This document shows, one piece after another, positions 19,408 to 30,571 of a DNA stretch of 64,000 nucleotides. How positions within the stretch are numbered: position 1 is the first letter of the stretch; every line of letters begins with the position of its first letter. A model generated the notes under the pieces. It searched no databases. It was not told the origin of the DNA and saw only the letters and a program-made list of their open reading frames with translations. A program made the translations under genes and the position numbers. Source of the DNA: Gibbsiella quercinecans (GTDB lineage: Bacteria > Pseudomonadota > Gammaproteobacteria > Enterobacterales > Enterobacteriaceae); assembly GCF_002291425.1 (NCBI RefSeq), contig NZ_CP014136.1, positions 1 through 64,000 of the forward strand, read 5' to 3'.

Positions 19408-21333
19408 CTATTCGCTTTTTTCCGGTTGCCGGGTGGCCCGTTTTTTCCGCTTCTTGGCCCCGCTACTTGGCGGCGGCTGGATGCCACGGAATGCCATGCT
19501 TGCCCGGCTCTGCTTGGCCTGAAAAATCAGCGCTTGTAATGTCTCAACCAACGGCTGCATGAAATCCTGATAGCGGCAGGCCTTTTCGCTGATTTGCGTC
19601 AGCGTGGCTTCCCAGTGCGCCGTCATATCCGGCCGCGCCGCCTGCTCCGGCAGGGAGTGAATCAGGGCACGCCCCGCTTCGCTGGCGTGGATATAACGCC
19701 CTTTCTTATACAAAAACGCCCGTTTGAACAGCAGTTCAATGATCCCAGCGCGCGTGGCCTCGGTACCTAAGCCGTCAGTGGCACGCAGAATTTTCTTTAA
19801 TGCTTTATCTTGCACAAAGCGCGCAATCCCGGTCATAGCAGATAGCAAACTGGCGTCGGTAAACGGCCGCGGCGGCTGGGTTTGGCGTTCAACGACTTCA
19901 CCACGCTCACACAACAGCTCGTCGTCTTTTGTCACCACCGGCAGCGGGGAGCCTTCATTTTCTTCATCCCGCTCTTTACTGCCCAGCAACGTGCGCCAGC
20001 CGGCTTCCGCCAAAAAGCGTGCCTTGGCGATAAACTTGCCGCCGGCGATGTCCAGCTCAATCACGCACTTGCGGAACACGGCTTCGGGGCAGAACTGCAT
20101 CAGGTACTGGCGGGCTACCAGGCCATAAACGTTCAGTTCATCGTGGCTGAGATTCGCCTTGCTGGCCCTCGCTGTGGGGATAATCGCATGGTGAGCATCC
20201 ACCTTGCCGTCATCCCAGCAACGGTTGCGGCGATCGCTGTCGATCACCGGCTGCGGGTAGAGCTCCGGCTGGTGCACGCCGATCGCATTCAATACGGCAT
20301 GCCGGCCGGCGAAGTGTTCTTCCGGCAGATAGCGGCAATCGGAGCGCGGATAGGTAATCAGCTTGTGGGTTTCGTACAGCCGCTGGCAAATATCTAGCAC
20401 TTGCTGCGCGCTAAGGTTATAGCGCTTGGCCGCTTCAATCTGCAGCGTGGAAAGGGAAAACGGCAACGGCGCGATATCAGTTTCGCGCTTATCGTTATAC
20501 GCCGTCACAATCGCCGGCTGGCCCTCAATACGCTTGACCACGTGCTCGGCCAGCGGCCGGTGCAGCAAGCGGCCTTCTTCATCCTGATAAGGCTCGCAGG
20601 ATTCGCTCGGCTGCCACATCGCCACAAAACGCTCATCGGCCGGGGTGACGATATGGGCTTTCACCTCGAAGAAATCCTTCGGGACGAAATTTTCAATTTC
20701 TTCGTCGCGCCGCACCACCAGCCCTAAAACCGGCGTTTGTACCCGGCCAACCGACAGCACCCCGTCGTAGCCGGCATTGCGCCCCAGCAGCGTATAGGCG
20801 CGGGTCATATTGATGCCGTACAGCCAATCAGCGCGCGCACGCGCCAGCGCGGAGACACACAGTGGGATGAAGTCGCGGTTGTCGCGCAAGCGGTCAATGG
20901 CCCGTTCTACCGCCTGCGGGTTAAGATCGTTGACCAGGCAGCGGCGCACCGCCTGGCGTTTTTCCGGCGGTAGGTCCAGATAATCCAGCACCTCGTCCAC
21001 CAGCAGTTGCCCTTCTCTGTCGGGATCGCCTGCGTGCACAACTTCGTCAGCTTCCTGCAGCAGCCTTTTAATCGCATTCAGCTGTTTGCTGACCGAAGGG
21101 CGCGGCTGCAAACGCCACTTATCCGGAATAATCGGTAAATCAGCCAGCGACCAGCGCGCATAGCGGCTGTCGTAAGCATCCGGCTGGGCCTGCTCCAACA
21201 GGTGGCCCACACACCAGGTCACCACATCGTTACTGCCACAGGCAATAAAGCCTTCGCCGCGGCGATGCGGTTTAGGTAATACATCGGCAATGGCGCGCGC
21301 CAAACTCGGTTTCTCGGCAATAAACAGTCGCAT
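19408..21333 (-). CDS. topB: DNA topoisomerase III
   Basis: A type IA topoisomerase that decatenates replication intermediates with RecQ. The 641-residue protein starts [20 protein letters not shown] (Toprim domain), contains the Toprim acidic motif [15 protein letters not shown], and the active-site tyrosine in [14 protein letters not shown]. The decatenation loop region and a basic C-terminal tail ([15 protein letters not shown]) are present. E. coli TopB has 653 residues. In E. coli selD overlaps the topB start; here there is none. Confidence 0.97.
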   Translation of the reverse strand: MRLFIAEKPSLARAIADVLPKPHRRGEGFIACGSNDVVTWCVGHLLEQAQPDAYDSRYARWSLADLPIIPDKWRLQPRPSVSKQLNAIKRLLQEADEVVHAGDPDREGQLLVDEVLDYLDLPPEKRQAVRRCLVNDLNPQAVERAIDRLRDNRDFIPLCVSALARARADWLYGINMTRAYTLLGRNAGYDGVLSVGRVQTPVLGLVVRRDEEIENFVPKDFFEVKAHIVTPADERFVAMWQPSESCEPYQDEEGRLLHRPLAEHVVKRIEGQPAIVTAYNDKRETDIAPLPFSLSTLQIEAAKRYNLSAQQVLDICQRLYETHKLITYPRSDCRYLPEEHFAGRHAVLNAIGVHQPELYPQPVIDSDRRNRCWDDGKVDAHHAIIPTARASKANLSHDELNVYGLVARQYLMQFCPEAVFRKCVIELDIAGGKFIAKARFLAEAGWRTLLGSKERDEENEGSPLPVVTKDDELLCERGEVVERQTQPPRPFTDASLLSAMTGIARFVQDKALKKILRATDGLGTEATRAGIIELLFKRAFLYKKGRYIHASEAGRALIHSLPEQAARPDMTAHWEATLTQISEKACRYQDFMQPLVETLQALIFQAKQSRASMAFRGIQPPPSSGAKKRKKRATRQPEKSE

Positions 21334-21622
21334 TATTCACCGTTACTCTGGCTGTACGTCATCATCATTCTCTTGTTCAACATCGTTATCACGGCCATCA
21401 ATCCGTTGCGGCGCCCCCGGTTATTTGCGCAGCCTGAGTGTCATTCGGCCATACCGTTGCCCCGGCGGTTCGCCAACCGGTGGAATACGGGCAGAATATC
21501 ACAGGGTAACGCGCGCTGGCGGGATGGATGCACGCAGGCCGTCAATAACTGAACGGCCTGCGCAAAAACAATGCACATTTGCACGGTGCGGGGTATTTTA
21601 CCGTGCGCCTGCGCAGTCGCTA
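21334..21622. other. topB-ydjA gap lacking selD
   Basis: In E. coli this interval holds selD (selenophosphate synthase, about 1 kb). Here it is 289 bases with no open frame resembling SelD. A strong hairpin (CGCAGGCCGT / ACGGCCTGCG, ten-base loop) lies at about 21532-21561. It lacks a T-run. Confidence 0.65.
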
Positions 21623-22174
21623 TCAGAAATAACTGACAAACGGCGTGCTGTCCGGCGCGACAACTTTTGCCTCCATTTTCAACTGCGGCGTGCCCAGATA
21701 GAGAAAACCGACGATCTCATCCTGTTCACGGCAGCCAAAGGCTTCACGCACCAGCGCATGCTCCGTCCAGGCACCGGTGCGCCAGATACCATTGAACCCT
21801 TGCGCCAACGCCGCCATCTGCATCGCCTGAACGGCGCAACCGGCGGAAACGACCTGCTCCCAATACGGCACCTTATGGCTTTCGGTACAATGAGCAATAA
21901 CGGTGATAATCAGCGGTGCGCGAAACGGCGCCTGTTTCGCCTTTTCTTGCGCCGCTTGGTCCAGGTTATCCTGCTTTGCAGCAGTTTGTAACAATTGGCT
22001 GAACCGCGCCAGACCGGCATCTTCAATCATAACAAAACGCCACGGCCGCAGCGCACCGTGATCCGGCGCGCGCAGCCCAGCGTTGATGATATTCTGGCGT
22101 ACTTCGCCGCTGGGCGCAGGCGCAGTAAGGCGTGAGGCCGAGCGGCGGTTCAGTAACAGATCCAGCGCATCCAT
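21623..22174 (-). CDS. ydjA: Nitroreductase-family protein YdjA
   Basis: A small FMN-dependent nitroreductase of 183 residues, like E. coli YdjA, which reduces nitro compounds slowly and whose natural substrate is unknown. The N-terminus [23 protein letters not shown] and the motifs [15 protein letters not shown] and GFNGIWRTG are family signatures. The start at 22174 has CAGGAG ahead and matches the family; an upstream ATG at 22207 has neither. It is divergent from sppA, as in E. coli. Confidence 0.95.
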   Translation of the reverse strand: MDALDLLLNRRSASRLTAPAPSGEVRQNIINAGLRAPDHGALRPWRFVMIEDAGLARFSQLLQTAAKQDNLDQAAQEKAKQAPFRAPLIITVIAHCTESHKVPYWEQVVSAGCAVQAMQMAALAQGFNGIWRTGAWTEHALVREAFGCREQDEIVGFLYLGTPQLKMEAKVVAPDSTPFVSYF

Positions 22175-22336
22175 CGTAAACTCCTGATAATCACTTTGAT
22201 TTGGCACACGTTAGCATAGCTAAACGGCGAGTTACAGCCTGGCCCGGCACCGCGATGCAATCCATGATTTAAAGCTGACATTTGCTCAACCGCTCATTAG
22301 GATAGCGGGACAACCTCAACTTACGTTGGAGAACTC

Positions 22337-24190
22337 ATGCGCACATTGTGGCGAATTTTGGCCAATATTTTCAGGTGGACATGGCGTCTGCTGAACTTTA
22401 TTAGGGAGCTGGTGCTCAATCTGTTTTTAGTTTTGTTGATCCTGGTCGGGGTCGGCATCTATCTTGCTTTCCAAAGTGGCCCGCCGGTTACCCCCACGCG
22501 CGGCGCCCTGCTGGTCAATCTGAGCGGCGTAGTGGTTGATGAGCCAACGGTAAATAATAAAGTGCGCCAATGGGGCCGCGAATTGCTAGGGGCCTCCAGC
22601 AACCGGCTGCAGGAGAACTCGCTGTTTGACGTCGTCAATGCCATCCGCGCGGCCAAGGATGATAAGAACATTACCGGGATGGTGCTGCAGTTGAACGATT
22701 TTGTCGGCACCGATCAGCCTTCGCTGCAGTATATCGGCAAAGCGCTACGCGAATTCCGCGATAGCGGCAAACCGATTTACGCCATCGGCGATAGCTACAA
22801 CCAAACCCAATACTATCTGGCCAGCTACGCCAACAAAGTTTATCTGTCGCCACAGGGTGCGGTCGATCTGCACGGTTTTGCCAGCAACAATCTGTATTAC
22901 AAGTCGCTGCTGGACAAGCTGAAGGTCACCACCAACATCTTCCGCGTCGGCACCTACAAATCCGCCGTTGAACCGCTGATTCGTGATGATATGTCCCCTG
23001 CCGCGCGTGACGCCGACAGCCGCTGGGTTGGCGGGCTGTGGCAGAACTACCTGAACACGGTGTCGGCCAATCGCCAGATAACCCCGGAACAGCTATTCCC
23101 TGGCGCAAGCGGCATTTTGAGCGGCATGCAGGCTACCGGTGGTGATACGGCGAAATACGCGCTGGACAACAAACTGGTGGACGAATTGGCGACGCGTACG
23201 GTGATTGAAGATCACCTGATCAAAGCCTTTGGCTGGGACAAACAGGCCAACGACTTCAATGCCGTCAGCATTTATGACTACCAGCCGAAGCCAACGCCGG
23301 ACCAGGGCGGCCAGATTGCCGTGATCTTCGCCAATGGCGCCATCATGGATGGTGAGCAGGCACCAGGCCAGGTGGGCGGCGATACCACCGCGGCGGAACT
23401 GCGCCAGGCACGCTTGGATCCAGCCATCAAGGCGGTGGTGTTCCGTGTTAACAGCCCAGGCGGCAGCGTTAGCGCCTCTGAGGTGATCCGTGCTGAACTG
23501 GCCGCAGTGCGCGCGGCAGGCAAGCCAGTGGTGGTTTCCATGGGCGGTATGGCGGCCTCTGGCGGTTACTGGATTTCCACACCGGCAGACTACATCGTTG
23601 CCAGCCCCAGCACACTCACCGGTTCAATCGGTATTTTCGGGGTGATCAACACCTATGAGAACACGCTTGGTAGCGTTGGCGTGCATACCGATGGCGTGGC
23701 GACCTCGCCGCTGGCCGATCTGGCCGTGACCAAAGCGTTACCGCCTGAATTCTCACAAATGATGCAGATGAATATTGAAAGCGGTTACCGTCACTTCCTG
23801 GAATTGGTTGCCAACTCGCGCAAAATGACGCCGGAACAGGTAGATAAAATCGCACAGGGCCACGTCTGGATCGGCAGCGATGCCAAATCCAACGGCCTGG
23901 TGGATCAATTAGGTGATTTTGATGATGCCGTGAGCAAAGCCGCACAGTTGGCAAAACTGCCGCAATGGCAGCTCAACTGGTTTGTTGATACGCCAAGCCT
24001 GACCGATATGGTGCTGGGCCAGTTTGGCGCGTCAATCCATGCGATGCTGCCAACGGCGTTGCAAGCGCTGTTGCCTGCACCATTGGCCTCTGTGGCCATG
24101 AGTGTGAACGAACAGGCGGGCTTGTTCAATAATCTGAACGATCCGCAAAACCGCTATGCCATCTGCCTGACGTGCGGTGATATCCGGTAA
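22337..24190 (+). CDS. sppA: Signal peptide peptidase SppA, 67 kDa type
   Basis: A membrane-anchored serine protease that degrades cleaved signal peptides from the periplasmic side. The 617-residue protein has one N-terminal membrane segment ([21 protein letters not shown]) and two tandem S49 domains. The catalytic lysine is in [12 protein letters not shown] of the first domain and the serine in [15 protein letters not shown] of the second. Length matches E. coli SppA (618). The gene ends in a strong terminator. Confidence 0.97.
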   Translation: MRTLWRILANIFRWTWRLLNFIRELVLNLFLVLLILVGVGIYLAFQSGPPVTPTRGALLVNLSGVVVDEPTVNNKVRQWGRELLGASSNRLQENSLFDVVNAIRAAKDDKNITGMVLQLNDFVGTDQPSLQYIGKALREFRDSGKPIYAIGDSYNQTQYYLASYANKVYLSPQGAVDLHGFASNNLYYKSLLDKLKVTTNIFRVGTYKSAVEPLIRDDMSPAARDADSRWVGGLWQNYLNTVSANRQITPEQLFPGASGILSGMQATGGDTAKYALDNKLVDELATRTVIEDHLIKAFGWDKQANDFNAVSIYDYQPKPTPDQGGQIAVIFANGAIMDGEQAPGQVGGDTTAAELRQARLDPAIKAVVFRVNSPGGSVSASEVIRAELAAVRAAGKPVVVSMGGMAASGGYWISTPADYIVASPSTLTGSIGIFGVINTYENTLGSVGVHTDGVATSPLADLAVTKALPPEFSQMMQMNIESGYRHFLELVANSRKMTPEQVDKIAQGHVWIGSDAKSNGLVDQLGDFDDAVSKAAQLAKLPQWQLNWFVDTPSLTDMVLGQFGASIHAMLPTALQALLPAPLASVAMSVNEQAGLFNNLNDPQNRYAICLTCGDIR

Positions 24191-24220
24191 GCCATAAACC
24201 GGATGTCCTTCGTTTGATGC

Positions 24221-24250
24221 AACCCCCGCATGAAAATGCGGGGGTTTTTC
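24221..24250 (+). terminator. Terminator of sppA
   Basis: An 11-bp perfect stem AACCCCCGCAT / ATGCGGGGGTT with GAAA loop, running into five T. Confidence 0.92.
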
Positions 24251-24391
24251 TTGCAACGTTAGTAGCCGAGGCAATGACCATTCCCGCGCTGCGGCTATAT
24301 AAGATAATGGCTTGCTGGCCGACGATTCGCTTTTTTTCTGCCGTTATCCCCCTATAATTCACCGCATCTTATGTTTATCAGAATTCCAGCT

Positions 24392-25408
24392 ATGCAAAAA
24401 AAATCCATTTACGTTGCGTACACCGGCGGCACCATCGGCATGCAGCGCTCCGAGCAGGGTTATATCCCGGTTTCTGGCCACCTGCAGCGCCAGCTGGCGC
24501 TGATGCCCGAGTTCCATCGCCCGGAAATGCCGGACTTTACCATCCACGAATACGCACCGCTGATTGATTCTTCCGATATGACGCCGGAAGACTGGCAGCA
24601 CATCGCCGACGACATCAAACAGAACTACGACAGCTACGACGGCTTCGTTATTTTGCACGGCACCGATACCATGGCGTTCACCGCTTCGGCCCTCTCATTC
24701 ATGTTGGAGAACCTGGATAAGCCGGTGATAGTGACAGGGTCACAAATACCGCTGGCGGAACTGCGCTCCGATGGGCAAACCAACCTGCTCAACGCGCTAT
24801 ATCTGGCAGCTAACCACCCGGTGAATGAAGTCAGCCTGTTTTTCAACAACAAGCTGTTCCGCGGCAACCGCACCACCAAGGCCCATGCGGATGGCTTCGA
24901 CGCCTTTGCTTCGCCCAACCTGCCGCCGCTGCTAGAGGCCGGCATCCATATCCGCCGTCATAACGGCATCAGCGCGCCCGCCTGCCACGGCGCGCTCAAG
25001 GTGCATGCCATTACGCCGCAGCCCATCGGCGTGGTCACCATTTATCCGGGGATTTCCGGTGCGGTAGTGCGTAACTTCTTGCTGCAACCGGTCAAGGCGT
25101 TAATCCTGCGCTCTTATGGCGTCGGCAATGCCCCGCAAAAACCCGAACTGCTTGATGAATTGCGTGCGGCCGCCGAGCGTGGCATCGTGGTGGTAAACCT
25201 CACCCAGTGCATCTCCGGCAGAGTTAACATGGGCGGCTACGCCACCGGTAACGCACTCGCCCATGCCGGCGTGGTGAGTGGTTTTGATATGACGGTTGAA
25301 GCGGCGCTCACCAAACTGCATTACCTGTTAAGCCAGCCGCTTTCGCCTGAAGAGATCCGCGCTCAGATGCAAATGGATCTGCGCGGGGAAATGAGCATTG
25401 CCGGCTAA
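24392..25408 (+). CDS. ansA: Cytoplasmic L-asparaginase I
   Basis: Hydrolyses asparagine to aspartate and ammonia in the cytoplasm (low-affinity, constitutive type). The 338-residue protein starts MQKKSIYVAYTGGTIGMQRS. The first catalytic threonine is in YTGGTIG and the second in LHGTDTMAFTAS, with the lysine at NRTTKAHADGFDAF. The ATG at 24392 is the conserved start; an ATG seven codons upstream is less likely. pncA follows after 20 bases, forming an ansA-pncA operon as in E. coli. Confidence 0.96.
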   Translation: MQKKSIYVAYTGGTIGMQRSEQGYIPVSGHLQRQLALMPEFHRPEMPDFTIHEYAPLIDSSDMTPEDWQHIADDIKQNYDSYDGFVILHGTDTMAFTASALSFMLENLDKPVIVTGSQIPLAELRSDGQTNLLNALYLAANHPVNEVSLFFNNKLFRGNRTTKAHADGFDAFASPNLPPLLEAGIHIRRHNGISAPACHGALKVHAITPQPIGVVTIYPGISGAVVRNFLLQPVKALILRSYGVGNAPQKPELLDELRAAAERGIVVVNLTQCISGRVNMGGYATGNALAHAGVVSGFDMTVEAALTKLHYLLSQPLSPEEIRAQMQMDLRGEMSIAG

Positions 25409-25428
25409 ACCGGCCGAGGACGGTAACG

Positions 25429-26061
25429 ATGAATACAGCGCTGTTGCTGATTGACCTGCAAAATGACTTTTGCCACGGTGGTGCGCTGGCGGTAAAGGAT
25501 GGCGACGCCACGATTGCCGTGGCGAATCAGGCGATGGCCGCCAGCGCGGCGCGCGGGGAGCCGGTTGTCGCTAGCCAGGATTGGCACCCTGCCGACCACC
25601 GCAGCTTTGCCGTCAATTCGCATAGCGAAGTAGGTACCCTGGGCGAACTGGAAGGGTTGCCGCAGATCTGGTGGCCGGTGCATTGCGTGCAGGGCAGTCA
25701 CGGCGCGGCTTTTCACCCGCAGCTACATCAGCAGGCCATAACGCAGGTGGTTAAAAAGGGATTGGATCCGGCCATCGACAGTTACAGCGCCTTCTTTGAC
25801 AATGGCCACCGGGCGGCCACAGCGCTTGACGGCTGGCTAAAGGCAAATAACATCCGCCAGTTGGCGGTGATGGGGCTGGCGACCGACTACTGCGTGAAAT
25901 TCACCGTGCTCGACGCACTGCTGTTGGGCTATTCCGTCAAGGTGATCGTTGACGGCTGCCGCGGCGTCAATCTGCAACCCGATGACAGTGAACTGGCCTT
26001 ACAGACGATGCACCAGGCCGGGGCCGAGTTGATTACCCTGGCCGCCTTTGTGCAGCAGTGA
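25429..26061 (+). CDS. pncA: Nicotinamidase
   Basis: Deamidates nicotinamide to nicotinate in NAD salvage; also activates the drug pyrazinamide. The 210-residue isochorismatase-fold enzyme shows the catalytic aspartate at residue 9 (LLIDLQNDF), the metal ligands in QDWHPADHRSF, the lysine in VVKKGLDP and the nucleophilic cysteine in GLATDYCVKFT. It is probably cotranscribed with ansA. Confidence 0.96.
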   Translation: MNTALLLIDLQNDFCHGGALAVKDGDATIAVANQAMAASAARGEPVVASQDWHPADHRSFAVNSHSEVGTLGELEGLPQIWWPVHCVQGSHGAAFHPQLHQQAITQVVKKGLDPAIDSYSAFFDNGHRAATALDGWLKANNIRQLAVMGLATDYCVKFTVLDALLLGYSVKVIVDGCRGVNLQPDDSELALQTMHQAGAELITLAAFVQQ

Positions 26062-26125
26062 GCAATACAGGGTGCGGCCGGCGCCCTGCTCTGCAGTCTA
26101 CCAACGCAAGCCCGAACAGCAGGGC

Positions 26126-26398
26126 TCACTGTGGTTTTAGCTTGGCCAGCGGCTGTTCAGCAAACTGCAGCTTCAATTCCTGCTTGCTCTTCATAACGAT
26201 TTGGCCGTCGGTGCCAATGCTCATGTGCTGCGGCTCGACGTTGTTCAACGCCTGCCACAGCATCACAGCCTGCAGGCTGTTTTCCTTTTGCTCCGGCGTC
26301 AAAGCAACGCCATCCGGCCATTTGCCCAATTCAACAGCACGCGCAAGCCGCTGATAAACTTCCGGCGTCATCGCCGCGATCAGATCTTTCACATCCAT
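26126..26398 (-). CDS. yeaC: DUF1315 family protein YeaC
   Basis: A 90-residue cytoplasmic protein matching E. coli YeaC (DUF1315): MDVKDLIAAMTPEVYQRLARAVELGKWPDG. Function unknown. The frame is open 62 codons further upstream, but the start at 26398 is the family start. It lies next to msrB in the same direction, as in E. coli, and faces pncA. Confidence 0.92.
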   Translation of the reverse strand: MDVKDLIAAMTPEVYQRLARAVELGKWPDGVALTPEQKENSLQAVMLWQALNNVEPQHMSIGTDGQIVMKSKQELKLQFAEQPLAKLKPQ

Positions 26399-26460
26399 CA
26401 ATACTGTCTCGCTTCCAGATGAATAATTTGCTGAATCGATTTTGTTTGTAGGGTTACTGC

Positions 26461-26874
26461 TTAACCGGCGATCTTTTCGCCGCTCTCGCCGTCGGTAAAG
26501 CGTAACGACGCCGAATTCACACAATAACGTTCCCCTGTCGGCTGCGGGCCATCGGGGAAAACATGCCCCAAATGCGCGTCGCACTGGCCGCAGCGAATCT
26601 CAACCCGGTGCATATTGTGTGAATAATCATCAATATAGCGAATGGCGTTATCAGCAACTGGCTGATAAAAGCTGGGCCAACCACAGCCGGAATCATACTT
26701 GCTGTCGGAATAGAACAGTGGCGCATTGCAACACAGGCAGTGGTAGATGCCAGAGCGGCTGTTATGCAGCAACTTGCCGCTGTACGGCGCTTCCGTACCG
26801 CGATCTTGGGTCACATAACGCTGAATTTCATTCAGTTCCGTAACGCTTTGATGTTTTGGGGTCTCTTTAGCCAT
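26461..26874 (-). CDS. msrB: Peptide-methionine (R)-S-oxide reductase MsrB
   Basis: Repairs the R form of oxidised methionine using thioredoxin. The 137-residue protein has four zinc cysteines in two CxxC pairs (CLCCNAPLF and [10 protein letters not shown]) and the catalytic cysteine in [13 protein letters not shown]. The start [16 protein letters not shown] at 26874 is conserved; the upstream hydrophobic extension in the open frame is not part of the family. The gene is divergent from gapA across 347 bases that carry a CRP site. Confidence 0.96.
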   Translation of the reverse strand: MAKETPKHQSVTELNEIQRYVTQDRGTEAPYSGKLLHNSRSGIYHCLCCNAPLFYSDSKYDSGCGWPSFYQPVADNAIRYIDDYSHNMHRVEIRCGQCDAHLGHVFPDGPQPTGERYCVNSASLRFTDGESGEKIAG

Positions 26875-26991
26875 CGGTGGTTTTCTCGACAAATAGATTA
26901 TCTCAACGAAAACAATGAGTAATAATAACAAAAAATTAACAACATTGCAGACGATTTTGGCCTAAACTGTAGGGCATAAAGGTTACGCAGG

Positions 26992-27021
26992 CATTATATG
27001 TGACCTGGATCACATATAATG
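26992..27021. promoter_or_regulatory. CRP-type operator, perfect 12-bp arms, between msrB and gapA
   Basis: The left arm CATTATATGTGA (26992-27003) and the right arm TCACATATAATG (27010-27021) are exact complements around the spacer CCTGGA. The core TGTGA-N6-TCACA is the full CRP consensus. It lies 118 bases before msrB and 201 before gapA. Catabolite control of a gapA promoter is known in E. coli, so CRP is the natural candidate, although FNR-like proteins use related sites. Confidence 0.8.
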
Positions 27022-27209
27022 CCATGTTGTTCTTTAAACTTAGCGGCTTGACCTCGTGGAAAAATGAGGCCGTGCATAAATGGAATGTGCAATAAGCGTG
27101 CAAATAGGGCTTCCAGCTTTGATTTGCCGCAATTATTGACACGATTCCGCTTGACGCTTGGTGAGGTTTTTGTAATTTTACAACCAACCTTTTATTCACT
27201 AACAAATAG

Positions 27210-28217
<1,008 letters not shown>

Positions 28218-28242
28218 TGGAATGATGTGCTGTTGATGACGA

Positions 28243-28267
28243 GGGCGACATTTATGTCGCCCTTTTT
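28243..28267 (+). terminator. Terminator of gapA
   Basis: GGGCGACA / TGTCGCCC stem with TTTA loop, then TTTTT, 25 bases after the gapA stop. Transcription may partly continue into yeaD. Confidence 0.9.
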
Positions 28268-28302
28268 ATTGTTTGCAGTTGCGAATAAATAAGGGCATCA
28301 CG

Positions 28303-29178
28303 ATGAACGAAAAAATCTTTACCCTACCCGTTACTGAACAAATCTCTCCGTACATCAGCCAGCGTCAGTTGGACGAGCTTCCTCTGATTGTTATCTCTCA
28401 CCCTAAAGTCCGTGCAGCGGTTGCATTACAAGGTGCGCACCTGCTGGCCTGGCAGCCGAGCGGTGACGCGCCAGTGATCTGGCTAAGCAAAAATACCCCG
28501 TTCAAACAGGGCAATGCGATCCGTGGCGGTGTGCCGATTTGCTGGCCGTGGTTTGGCCCGGCGGGGAAACCCTCGCATGGTTTTGCCCGCAACCAACCGT
28601 GGAACCTGACGGCGCATGATGAAAACGATGACGGCGTTATCCTGACCTTCACGCTGAAAGACAACGAACAAACCCGCAAGCTGTGGCCACATGCCTTCAC
28701 CCTACTCGCCCGCTTCAAGCTGGGGGAAGAATGTGAAATTGAGCTCGAAGCTCATGGCGATTTCCAAACCACGGCGGCGCTGCACAGCTATTTCCAGATT
28801 GGGGATATTGATACGGTCACCGTTGCCGGCTTGGGTGAACACTACATTGATAAAGTACTTAACGGCGCCGAAGCGCAACACGCTGGGGAGTTGGCCTTCA
28901 GCGGCCAGACCGATCGTATTTACACCCAGCCGGCATCTTACAGCCTGATCAAAGATCCCACTTTACAACGCACTCTGGAAGTTCATCACCACCACATGAG
29001 TGATGTGATAGCCTGGAACCCAGGCGTGGAACTTTCCTGCAGCATGGCCGATATGGCGAACGACGGTTACAAAACCATGGTATGCGTAGAAACCGGGCGC
29101 ATCAGCAAGCCAATGATAGCCACTGCGGCACAGCCTGCACGCCTGGCCGTGACGCTGCGTAGCCGCAAACGGGCGTAA
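28303..29178 (+). CDS. yeaD: Glucose-6-phosphate 1-epimerase-like protein YeaD
   Basis: A 291-residue cytoplasmic aldose-1-epimerase-superfamily protein like E. coli YeaD, thought to interconvert alpha and beta glucose-6-phosphate. Family motifs include LQGAHLLAWQP, IRGGVPICWPWFGP, HGFARNQPW, the catalytic histidine in LHSYFQIGDI, and the glutamate in MVCVETGRIS. The start at 28303 follows AAGGGCATCACG. It sits right after gapA, as in E. coli. Confidence 0.93.
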   Translation: MNEKIFTLPVTEQISPYISQRQLDELPLIVISHPKVRAAVALQGAHLLAWQPSGDAPVIWLSKNTPFKQGNAIRGGVPICWPWFGPAGKPSHGFARNQPWNLTAHDENDDGVILTFTLKDNEQTRKLWPHAFTLLARFKLGEECEIELEAHGDFQTTAALHSYFQIGDIDTVTVAGLGEHYIDKVLNGAEAQHAGELAFSGQTDRIYTQPASYSLIKDPTLQRTLEVHHHHMSDVIAWNPGVELSCSMADMANDGYKTMVCVETGRISKPMIATAAQPARLAVTLRSRKRA

Positions 29179-29217
29179 TTCACACCTAATCGCCAACGGT
29201 GAAACACTCGCCGTTAA

Positions 29218-29249
29218 AACAGGGGGCCTGGCAAAGCAGCCCCCCTGTT
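29218..29249 (-). terminator. Terminator of mipA
   Basis: On the minus strand a nine-pair stem (CAGGGGG type) is followed by TTTTAA. It lies between the converging yeaD and mipA genes. Confidence 0.7.
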
Positions 29250-29372
29250 GATGGCGTCGGCAAAGAACACTGCAATTGTACCTACCCACCGGGGGTAGCG
29301 CCATATTGGTGCAAAAACCCGCTTACGCACCAAAATAATTCAAGTAGCGCACAATATTAGCGCAATGCCCCT

Positions 29373-30137
29373 TTAGAAGGTGTAGCGGATGCCGGTCCAA
29401 AGCAGCCCGGTGTACGATTTATCTACCATCGGGCTATCTTTCACTTCATCAGACAACTGGATATAACGGCCCATAAAGAAAGCATTCCAGTCCTTATTGA
29501 TCTGATAGTTGGCAACCAGCTCAACATAGGGTGCCCAGCTATCGCCCGGTTTATACTGCTCCAACCCGCTGCGCGCGGATTCCGCGCCGCTGACGCCATA
29601 ATAATACTGGTTTTGCTTTTTACTGTTCCAGCCCACGCCCACGGCCGGCGATAGGCTCCAGGCCCCCAACTTAACCGGGTAAATATACGCCAAATCCCCA
29701 ACCAGGCCATTGCTGTTATCCAGCGTATCGCCGGCAAACGCAGTGCGCAGCGTGCCCCATTGCGCCTGATGCGAATATAAAACGCCGGCCATCAGCGTAC
29801 CGCGGCGTGCATCCAGGCGCTTCATCTGGGCATCATCGGTATCGCGGGTACGGAAACTCAACGGGGAGTAATAGGCGGTCAGGCTAAGCTGATTTTGCGG
29901 ATCTTTCCACAGGTAGTAGCCGGCGCTGAGCGTGCGAAAGAAAAAGTCGTCGCCTTCATAATTGATGATAGGAACAGGATAAACGCGCTCCTGATAGCCA
30001 CGATACGGATTCGGACTGACCAACGCGGAAGCGCCGATTGACCAGGTACCCGCCTGTGCGCCTTGCGCGCCAAGCAGTGCGGAAGCGATAACCGCCAACG
30101 TATTTAACCGAGATATCTTCACAAATTTGTCGTCCAT
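29373..30137 (-). CDS. mipA: MipA/OmpV family outer-membrane protein
   Basis: A 254-residue beta-barrel protein of the MipA/OmpV family. E. coli MipA scaffolds the MltA-PBP1B murein complex. A signal peptide with cleavage after AQA (residue 29) is followed by alternating strands and the motifs YPVPIINYEGDDFFFRTLSAGYYLW, GDTLDNSNG, YYYGVSGAESARSGL, and a barrel-closing C-terminal GIRYTF ending in phenylalanine. Length and order (yeaD, mipA, yeaG) agree with E. coli. The ribosome site is weak; an internal GTG six codons in is a possible alternative. Confidence 0.93.
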   Translation of the reverse strand: MDDKFVKISRLNTLAVIASALLGAQGAQAGTWSIGASALVSPNPYRGYQERVYPVPIINYEGDDFFFRTLSAGYYLWKDPQNQLSLTAYYSPLSFRTRDTDDAQMKRLDARRGTLMAGVLYSHQAQWGTLRTAFAGDTLDNSNGLVGDLAYIYPVKLGAWSLSPAVGVGWNSKKQNQYYYGVSGAESARSGLEQYKPGDSWAPYVELVANYQINKDWNAFFMGRYIQLSDEVKDSPMVDKSYTGLLWTGIRYTF

Positions 30138-30571
30138 TTCATTAATGACAGGGTTAATAGCCCCGCTATTCTATGTGAACACCCGGTTAATGATTCAATC
30201 TTTACATTAAAAAACAAATAAAAACGGATAAATTAATTTTGCAATGTGTCCAACTCATGTCATGAATGTGAAATTTTGCTACCCAGCCCGCGCCGGCCAG
30301 GGCCGTTAGCACCCTTAAAATAACTGAGTCATTGATATGTCTTAAAAAAAGCTTTTTAGCCGGCAGGAAAAATTTTGCTATGCCAACTACGCTTAAATAA
30401 GGAGGAGCATTTATCCTGAGCCCAGTGGCAAAACAGCGCGACTCGCGATAATAAGACGCACAAGTTGGCATACGGGTTGCTGTACTCAGGTATAACCTCT
30501 TCTTTCGGGGGCAAGAACACGATCACACGCTCCCTTTAACCTGTGCTAATAACGAAAGGACGGGCATCGCC
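30138..30571. other. Divergent intergenic region mipA/yeaG
   Basis: These 434 bases hold the mipA promoter (A+T-rich part near 30180-30240) and the yeaG promoter with its sigma-54 elements. No gene is seen. Confidence 0.6.
30466..30481 (+). promoter_or_regulatory. Sigma-54 promoter of yeaGH
   Basis: TGGCAT, five bases, TTGCT: this matches the sigma-54 consensus TGGCAC-N5-TTGCW with one change, keeping the invariant GG and GC at correct spacing. Transcription would start near 30492, about 80 bases before yeaG. yeaGH is sigma-54 and NtrC dependent in E. coli, which agrees. Confidence 0.8.
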
